Source: Myxococcales bacterium (lineage in GTDB: Bacteria; Myxococcota_A; Polyangia; Polyangiales; Ga0077539). From it: 64,000 nucleotides of DNA. The notes beneath the pieces are model-generated. The model did not search any database and was not told the origin of the DNA. It saw only the letters and a list, made by a program, of their open reading frames with translations. Location of the stretch: the NCBI GenBank assembly GCA_030652255.1, contig JAUSAZ010000106.1:1-64000 (forward strand), in the 5' to 3' direction. Made by a program: the position numbers and the translations under genes. The first letter of the stretch is position 1. Each line of letters begins with the position of its first letter. Positions 59,216-64,000 of the stretch are shown here, piece after piece.

Positions 59216-60889
59216 ATGGTGCTGGATGCGGTTCGGGAAGTCACGGGCTGGGCGCGGGTGCTCGCGCGGGTGGCCGTCCGGTCGGAGCTCGCGGAGGGAG
59301 CGAGCCCCGAGGCCTCGCTGCTCGCGGCGCGGCTGCTGGGCTCCGGGCGCGCAGGGATCTCGACGATCTTCCGGGTGCGCGCGGTGGGCGACGCGCGCCG
59401 CCCGGCCTTCGTGTGGCGCGGGCGCACCATCGACTTCGCCACCGTCGACGACCGCGTCGACCGCCTCGCCGCGGGCCTGCGGCGCCGCGGGCTGAAGCGC
59501 CGCGACGCGGTCGCGCTGGTGCTGCGCAACCGGCCGGAGTTCTTCGAGATCGAGGGCGCCATGGCGCGGGTGGGCGGATCGGCGGTGAGCGTGTCCTGGC
59601 GCAGCACCGCCGCGGAGCTGCGGTACCTCCTCGGGCACTCCGGCGCGAAGGCGGTCTTCTTCGAGCACGACCTCGCGGGGGTGGTCGAGGAGGCGGTGCG
59701 CGACCTCCCGGCGATGACCCGCGACCGCCTCATCGCCGTCGACGGCGACGCGCCGGGGATGACCCGCTACGACGACGTGCTCGACTCCGCCAAGACCCGC
59801 GACCTCGACGAGGAGGACGGCGCGGTGGTGATCTACACCTCGGGCACCACCGGGCGGCCGAAGGGGGCCGTGCGACGCTTCGGCCTCGGGCAGGTGCTCG
59901 GCTTCGCGGCCTTCATGGAGCGGGTTCCGCTGCGGCGCAGCGACCGGCACCTGTGCGTGTGCCCGCTCTACCACTCCACGGGCCTCGGCTTCGCGGGGAT
60001 GTCCCTCATGGTCGGCGGCGCGGTGGTGCTCGAACCCGACTTCGAGCCGCTGCGATTCCTGCGCGCCATCGAGCGCGAGCGGGTGACCACCACCACGCTC
60101 GTCCCGACCATGCTCCACCGCCTCATGGCGCTCGACCCGGCGGTGATCCGCGGGCACTCCACGCGGTCGCTGCGGGTGATGCTCTGCGGCGGGGCGCAGC
60201 TCCCGGCGCCGCTCGCCGCCCGCACCCTCGATGCCTTCGGCGAGGTGCTCTACAACTTCTACGGCGCCACCGAGACGGGCCTCGTCACCGTCGCCACCCC
60301 CGCCGACCTGCGCGCCCTCCCCGGCACCATCGGACGCGCGCTGCACGGCGTGTCGATCCGCCTGCTCGACGACGCCGGCGCGGCGGTCGGGCCCGGCGAG
60401 GTGGGGGAGCTCTACGCCCGGAGCTCGATGCTGGTCGAGGGCTACCACGCCGACGACGAGGCCACGCGCTCGTCCATGCGCGACGGGCACTTCAGCGTGG
60501 GCGACCTCGCCACCGTCGACCCCGCGGGCCGCTACATGATCGTCGGCCGCCGCCGCGACATGGTCATCACCGGCGGCGTCAACGTGTACCCCGCGGAGGT
60601 CGAGGCGATCATCGACGCCCACCCCGCGGTGGCGCAGTCGGCGGTCATCGGCCTCCCCGACGAGGAGTGGGGCGAGCGGCTCCGGGCCTTCGTGGTGCTG
60701 CGCTCGGGGGAGGCCATTGCCGACCCGCGCGCCCTCGCGCAGGAGCTCAAGCAGTGGTGCCGCGAGCGGGCCTCGGGGGCGAAGGTTCCGCGCGAGTGGG
60801 CCTTCGTCGAGGCGTTGCCGTCCAACCCGACCGGGAAGGTGCTCAAGCGCGAGCTGCGGGACTGGCCGGGGACGGCGGTCGCGGTCTGA
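59216..60889 (+). CDS. Acyl-CoA synthetase (AMP-forming)
   Basis: A 557-residue ANL-superfamily enzyme. A3 is VIYTSGTTGRPKGAV and A5 is YNFYGATETGLVT. GHFSVGDLATVDPAGRYMIVGRRRDMVITGGVNVYPAEVE holds the A7/A8 hinge, and PSNPTGKVLKRELR the catalytic Lys. It activates a fatty or related acid with ATP and CoA, fitting the nearby fatty-acid genes. No ribosome site precedes ATG 59216 and the divergent start is 14 bases away, so the true start could be a GTG slightly downstream. Confidence 0.9.
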   Translation: MVLDAVREVTGWARVLARVAVRSELAEGASPEASLLAARLLGSGRAGISTIFRVRAVGDARRPAFVWRGRTIDFATVDDRVDRLAAGLRRRGLKRRDAVALVLRNRPEFFEIEGAMARVGGSAVSVSWRSTAAELRYLLGHSGAKAVFFEHDLAGVVEEAVRDLPAMTRDRLIAVDGDAPGMTRYDDVLDSAKTRDLDEEDGAVVIYTSGTTGRPKGAVRRFGLGQVLGFAAFMERVPLRRSDRHLCVCPLYHSTGLGFAGMSLMVGGAVVLEPDFEPLRFLRAIERERVTTTTLVPTMLHRLMALDPAVIRGHSTRSLRVMLCGGAQLPAPLAARTLDAFGEVLYNFYGATETGLVTVATPADLRALPGTIGRALHGVSIRLLDDAGAAVGPGEVGELYARSSMLVEGYHADDEATRSSMRDGHFSVGDLATVDPAGRYMIVGRRRDMVITGGVNVYPAEVEAIIDAHPAVAQSAVIGLPDEEWGERLRAFVVLRSGEAIADPRALAQELKQWCRERASGAKVPREWAFVEALPSNPTGKVLKRELRDWPGTAVAV

Positions 60890-60905
60890 CGCGACGCGCG
60901 GAGGG

Positions 60906-61337
60906 TCAGCGCTCGATCTTGGCGACCCGCCCCGCGTGGCGGCCGCCCTCGAACTCCGTCTTCGCGAAGGCGTCGAGCGCCGCCTCGGCGACGCCCCGGC
61001 CGATGACTCGCGCGCCGAAGGCGATCACGTTGGCGTCGTTGTGCTGCCGCGACGCCCGCGCGGTGAACTCGTCGTGGCAGAGCGCCGCCCGCACGCCCGC
61101 GTGGCGGTTGGCGGCGATGGAGATGCCGATGCCCGAGCCGCACACGAGCACGCCGCGCTCGGCCTCGCCCGCGACGATGGCGGCGGCCAGGAGGTGGCCC
61201 CAGTCGGGGTAGTCGGTCGAGCTCGCGTCGTGGGTGCCGAGGTCGCGCACGGTCTCGCCGCGCGCGACGAGCCAGGCCTCCAGGTGCTCCTTCAGCTCGA
61301 AGCCGGCGTGGTCGCTCGCGAGCACCCAGCGCGTCAT
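60906..61337 (-). CDS. rpiB: Ribose-5-phosphate isomerase B
   Basis: A 143-residue protein with the RpiB/LacAB signature: ASDHAGFELKEHL (Asp9-His10), catalytic Cys66 in VLVCGSGIGISIAANR, and the HNDANVIAFGAR segment (99-110). It interconverts ribose-5-phosphate and ribulose-5-phosphate. Its ATG overlaps the TGA of fabF, so it is transcribed with the fatty-acid cluster. Confidence 0.95.
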   Translation of the reverse strand: MTRWVLASDHAGFELKEHLEAWLVARGETVRDLGTHDASSTDYPDWGHLLAAAIVAGEAERGVLVCGSGIGISIAANRHAGVRAALCHDEFTARASRQHNDANVIAFGARVIGRGVAEAALDAFAKTEFEGGRHAGRVAKIER

Positions 61338-62590
61338 GATCGTCGCTCCTCTCGCGCGCGGCGGAAGAGCAGCGCGGCGTTGGTTCCACCGAAGCCGAAG
61401 GCGTTGGAGAGGGCGACGTCGATGCGCGCGGCCCGCGGCGCGTCACGCACCAGGTCGAAGGTCACCGCGGGGTCGATCGCGTCGACGTTGAGCGTCGGCG
61501 GTGCGGTCTGCTCGGCCACGGCCAGCGCCGTGAACACCGCCTCGATGCCCCCGGCGGCGCCCAGCAGGTGGCCCGTCGAGCTCTTGGTCGCGCTCACCAG
61601 CACCCGCGCCGCGTGCGCGCCGAACACCGCCGCCACCGCCTCGGCCTCGGCGCGGTCGCCCAGCGGGGTGCCCGTCGCGTGCGCGTTGAGGTGGTCCACC
61701 TCGTCGGGCGAGACGCCCGCGTCTGCGAGCGCCATGCGCATCGCGCGCGCGGCCCCCTCGCCGCCCTCCGCGGGGTGCGTGAGGTGGTGCGCGTCGTCCG
61801 TCGCCCCGTAGCCCGCGAGCTCGGCGTACACCCGGGCGCCGCGGGCGAGCGCGTGGTCCATCGCCTCGAGCACAAGCACCCCGGCCCCCTCGCCCATCAC
61901 GAAGCCGTCGCGCGCGGCGTCCCAGGGGCGCACCGCGCGGGTGGGGTCGTCGTTGCGCGTGGACATCGCCATCATCGCGTCGAAGCCCGCGAGCCCGAGC
62001 GGGGTGACCGTCGCCTCGGCGCCGCCCGCCAGCATCACGTCGGCCTCGCCGCGCTGCACCCGGCGCATCGCCTCGCCGAGCGCGTGGGCCCCCGACGCGC
62101 AGGCGCTGGTGGTGCAGAAGTTCACGCCGCGCAGGCCGAAGCGCATCGCGAGCTGGCCCGGCGCCATGTTGGCCACCACCTGGGGCACGAAGTACGGCGT
62201 CACCTTCCCCGGCCCGCGGGTGCGCAGCGTCTCGAGCGTGCGCTCGATGGACGCGAGGCCGCCCATGCCCGACCCCAGGATGACGCCCGCCCGCTCGGAG
62301 GCTTCGCCCTCCAGGCGCTCGGGCATCCCCGCGTCGCGCCACGCCTCGCCCGCCGCCACCCAGGCGAAGTGGGCGAAGCGGTCCATCTCCCGGGCCTTGC
62401 GCTTCGTGAGCAGGGCGTCGGCGTCGAAGCCGATCACCTCCGCCGCGATCTGGCAGCGGTACGCCGACGCGTCGAAGGTGGTGATGCGCGCGACCCCGGA
62501 GCGGCCCGCGCAGAGGGCGCCCCAGGTCTCCGCGACGCCCACGCCGAGGGGCGTGACGAGGCCGACTCCGGTGATGGCGACGCGGCGCAT
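61334..62590 (-). CDS. fabF: 3-oxoacyl-[acyl-carrier-protein] synthase II (FabF)
   Basis: A 418-residue condensing enzyme. Active-site Cys164 lies in TTSACASGAHA; the two His are in LNAHATGTPLGD and SSTGHLLGAAG. The N-terminus RRVAITGVGLVTPLGVG is typical of KAS II. It elongates acyl-ACP with malonyl-ACP. It follows acpP by 40 bases containing a hairpin and overlaps rpiB. Confidence 0.95.
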   Translation of the reverse strand: MRRVAITGVGLVTPLGVGVAETWGALCAGRSGVARITTFDASAYRCQIAAEVIGFDADALLTKRKAREMDRFAHFAWVAAGEAWRDAGMPERLEGEASERAGVILGSGMGGLASIERTLETLRTRGPGKVTPYFVPQVVANMAPGQLAMRFGLRGVNFCTTSACASGAHALGEAMRRVQRGEADVMLAGGAEATVTPLGLAGFDAMMAMSTRNDDPTRAVRPWDAARDGFVMGEGAGVLVLEAMDHALARGARVYAELAGYGATDDAHHLTHPAEGGEGAARAMRMALADAGVSPDEVDHLNAHATGTPLGDRAEAEAVAAVFGAHAARVLVSATKSSTGHLLGAAGGIEAVFTALAVAEQTAPPTLNVDAIDPAVTFDLVRDAPRAARIDVALSNAFGFGGTNAALLFRRAREERRS

Positions 62591-62604
62591 TTTGTTGGCA
62601 GAAG

Positions 62605-62616
62605 CCCCTGAAGGGG
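62605..62616 (-). promoter_or_regulatory. Intercistronic hairpin between acpP and fabF
   Basis: CCCCT-GA-AGGGG is a perfect short stem 14 bases after the acpP stop. It may stabilise the abundant acpP transcript or partly attenuate fabF. Confidence 0.35.
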
Positions 62617-62630
62617 TCTTAGGGCTCCGC

Positions 62631-62882
62631 TCAGCCCTTCGAGGGGACGCGCGAGACGATGTAGTCGATCGCGTCCTGGACCAGGCGGATCTTGTCCGTC
62701 GCCTCGTCGGGGATCTCGACCCCGAACTCCTCCTCCAGCGCGAGCACCAGCTCGACGATGGCGAGCGAGTCTGCCTGGAGGTCGTTGGTGAACGAAGCCT
62801 CCGGCCGAACCTGCTCCAGGGGGAGGTCGAGGTTGTTCGCGATGAGCGCCCGAACCCGCTCCGAAACGTCGCTTCCCGTCAT
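62631..62882 (-). CDS. acpP: Acyl carrier protein
   Basis: An 83-residue ACP. The 4'-phosphopantetheine Ser39 lies in LQADSLAIVELVLALEEEF, and the acidic helix III is EIPDEATDKIRLVQDAIDYI. I chose ATG 62882 because AGAGG lies eight bases before it; ATG 62888 is too close to that site and 62900 would lengthen the N-terminus. It carries acyl chains through the fatty-acid cycle. It lies between fabG and fabF, 32 bases from fabG. Confidence 0.95.
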   Translation of the reverse strand: MTGSDVSERVRALIANNLDLPLEQVRPEASFTNDLQADSLAIVELVLALEEEFGVEIPDEATDKIRLVQDAIDYIVSRVPSKG

Positions 62883-62914
62883 CTGCATCGCCTCTTTCAT
62901 TTCGTGGCGCGCGG

Positions 62915-63661
62915 TCACATCCGCAGCCCGCCGTTGACGCCCAACACCTGACCGGTCACCCACCCCGCCTCGTTGGAGGCCAGGTACACCACCGCCGCCG
63001 CGACGTCGTCGGGCCGACCGATGCGACCCGCAGGGGTCATCTCGATCAGCTTCTTTCGCGCGTCGTCGCTCATCCCGGCGGTCATGTCGGTCTCCACGAA
63101 GCCCGGCGACACCACGTTGGCGGTGACGCCGCGGGAGCCATACTCCCGCGCGATCGAGCGCATCATGCCCACGAGCGCCGACTTGCTCGCAGCGTACATC
63201 GACTGCCCCGCGTTGCCCATCGCCCCGACCACCGACGACACCGCGATGATGCGCCCGTGCCGGGCCTTCATCATCGAGCGCACCGCCGCCTTCGCCAGGA
63301 ACAGCGTGCCCTTCACGTTGGTCGCGAGCATGCGGTCGAAGTCCTCCTCCTGCGCGCGCAGCAGCAGCCCGTCGATGTTGACCCCGGCGTTGGCCACCGC
63401 GATCGACAGCGGGCCCTTGCGCTGCACCAGCCCCTCCACCGCCGCGGTGACGGCCGCCGCGTCGCTCACGTCGAAGGGCAGGAGCTCCCCGTCGCCGCCC
63501 GCCGCGCGCACCGCCGCGAGGGTCTCCCCGGCGGCCTCGGCGTTGGTGGCGTAGTTCACCGCCACCCAGGCGCCACGCGACGCGAGCGCCACGGCCGTCG
63601 CACGACCGATGCCCCGCGACGCGCCCGTGACGAGCGCCACACGACCCGAGAGATCAAACAC
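62915..63661 (-). CDS. fabG: 3-oxoacyl-[acyl-carrier-protein] reductase (FabG)
   Basis: A 248-residue short-chain dehydrogenase from GTG 63661, with GGGAGG upstream. NAD(P) motif TGASRGIGRA (12-21), NAG at 91-93, and the catalytic Ser142/143, Tyr156 and Lys160 in YAASK are present. DDVAAAVVYLASNEAGWVTGQVLGVNGG completes the FabG signature. It reduces 3-oxoacyl-ACP. In the usual order fabD precedes it; here rpmF is next upstream. Confidence 0.95.
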   Translation of the reverse strand: MFDLSGRVALVTGASRGIGRATAVALASRGAWVAVNYATNAEAAGETLAAVRAAGGDGELLPFDVSDAAAVTAAVEGLVQRKGPLSIAVANAGVNIDGLLLRAQEEDFDRMLATNVKGTLFLAKAAVRSMMKARHGRIIAVSSVVGAMGNAGQSMYAASKSALVGMMRSIAREYGSRGVTANVVSPGFVETDMTAGMSDDARKKLIEMTPAGRIGRPDDVAAAVVYLASNEAGWVTGQVLGVNGGLRM

Positions 63662-63764
63662 TCGCAGCGCCTCCCACGTGTCGGATTGAAAACGCGCGGA
63701 CGCGTCGCGACGTCAGTGGACGCGCGGCGTTCGCGGGGTTGGGCTTTCGGTGAAGGCTCTCCAG

Positions 63765-63811
63765 CGATGGACCTGCGCCAGGCATTGGGAGCGCGAGCGC
63801 GACGTCCATCG
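63765..63811 (-). promoter_or_regulatory. Stem-loop between rpmF and fabG
   Basis: CGATGGAC (63765-63772) and GTCCATCG (63804-63811) form a perfect 8-base stem with a 31-base GC-rich loop that can fold further. It lies about 25 bases after the rpmF stop, in a 172-base gap that otherwise holds nothing recognisable. It may terminate rpmF or form part of the fabG leader. Confidence 0.3.
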
Positions 63812-63833
63812 TCGGGAGGGGTGCGGGGACTGG

Positions 63834-64000
63834 TCAGCCTTCGGTGGAAGCCGGCGCCGGGGCGGGCTTCGCGACGACCGACTGGCCGTTGTAGAAGCCG
63901 CAGGCGGGGCACACGCGGTGGGGGCGCTGGACCTCACCGCAGTTCGAGCAACGGGTCAGCGCGGGGGCCGCGACCTTGTCATGATTCGCCCGACGCGTCT
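63834..64000 (-). CDS. rpmF: 50S ribosomal protein L32 (C-terminal part, 5' end outside window)
   Basis: The minus-strand frame ending at TGA 63836-63834 encodes RRANHDKVAAPALTRCSNCG, then HRVCPACGFYNGQSVV, the conserved L32 zinc ribbon with both CxxC pairs intact, followed by a Pro/Ala-rich tail. The start lies beyond base 64000. rpmF upstream of fatty-acid genes is the classic bacterial arrangement. Confidence 0.9.
   Translation of the reverse strand, partial: TRRANHDKVAAPALTRCSNCGEVQRPHRVCPACGFYNGQSVVAKPAPAPASTEG

Overview
The window looks like a chromosomal segment of a myxobacterium (Myxococcota, probably a Polyangiales or Sandaracinus-like lineage). Base composition is very GC-rich throughout. 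There are many lipoproteins whose lipobox is followed by Asp/Ala/Gly-rich linkers, a Ser/Thr kinase, a MYXO-CTERM-type C-terminus, MopE-type Asp/Cys repeats, several hybrid sensor kinases and many GTG starts in 1-4 base stop/start overlaps. I see no rRNA, tRNA, CRISPR array, insertion sequence or phage gene. No gene-free stretch exceeds about 200 bases. Both ends cut genes: a glycine-rich surface protein on the left and rpmF on the right.

Layout. (1) 1-7771: the end of a glycine-rich protein, then a tightly packed operon: SrfC-like GTPase, SrfB-like Hsp70/actin-fold ATPase, an unrecognised partner, a lipoprotein-like carboxylesterase and a GNAT acetyltransferase. (2) 7781-11977: LCM-type methyltransferase, EamA transporter, UspA, and a PNGase F-like lipoprotein coupled to a repeat-bearing Cys-rich lipoprotein. 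(3) 12174-16446: a signalling operon of REC-histidine kinase, CheR and PAS-histidine kinase-REC3, joined by GTGA overlaps. (4) 16467-20687: multispanning membrane protein, M1 metallopeptidase and Ser/Thr kinase. (5) 20735-26517: a copper/redox locus. An MbnP-like lipoprotein, an MbnH/MauG-like di-heme enzyme, an outer-membrane protein and a small FixH/YtkA-like lipoprotein lie on one strand, and a RegA/RegB redox two-component pair diverges from them.

(6) 26578-34289: a probable metal-uptake locus. It holds a TonB-dependent receptor with two related lipoproteins and, facing it, a Fur/Zur-type repressor, a fused ZIP-ArsP-like permease with a His-rich tail, and a PHB-depolymerase-like lipoprotein. 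The receptor and the repressor carry the same TGCAA-N5-TNGCA operator inside sigma70-like promoters, so one regulator probably controls both arms. (7) 34313-41933: MYXO-CTERM BNR-like protein, alpha/beta hydrolase, PPK2 kinase, TPR/PEGA protein, MopE-repeat lipoprotein and TPR protein. (8) 41946-45062: a 13-heme cytochrome c coupled to an outer-membrane beta-barrel (possible porin-cytochrome conduit) and a YbjN-like protein.

(9) 45183-55952: truA, two envelope proteins, two tandem outer-membrane barrels, ftsY, and membrane sensor or envelope proteins. (10) 55953-64000: histone-deacetylase-like hydrolase, TPR/PEGA paralogue, tandem-SRPBCC lipoprotein, acyl-CoA ligase, and a type II fatty-acid cluster rpmF-fabG-acpP-fabF-rpiB in which plsX, fabH and fabD are absent from their usual place. 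All functions are inferred from motifs read by eye. No database search was possible.
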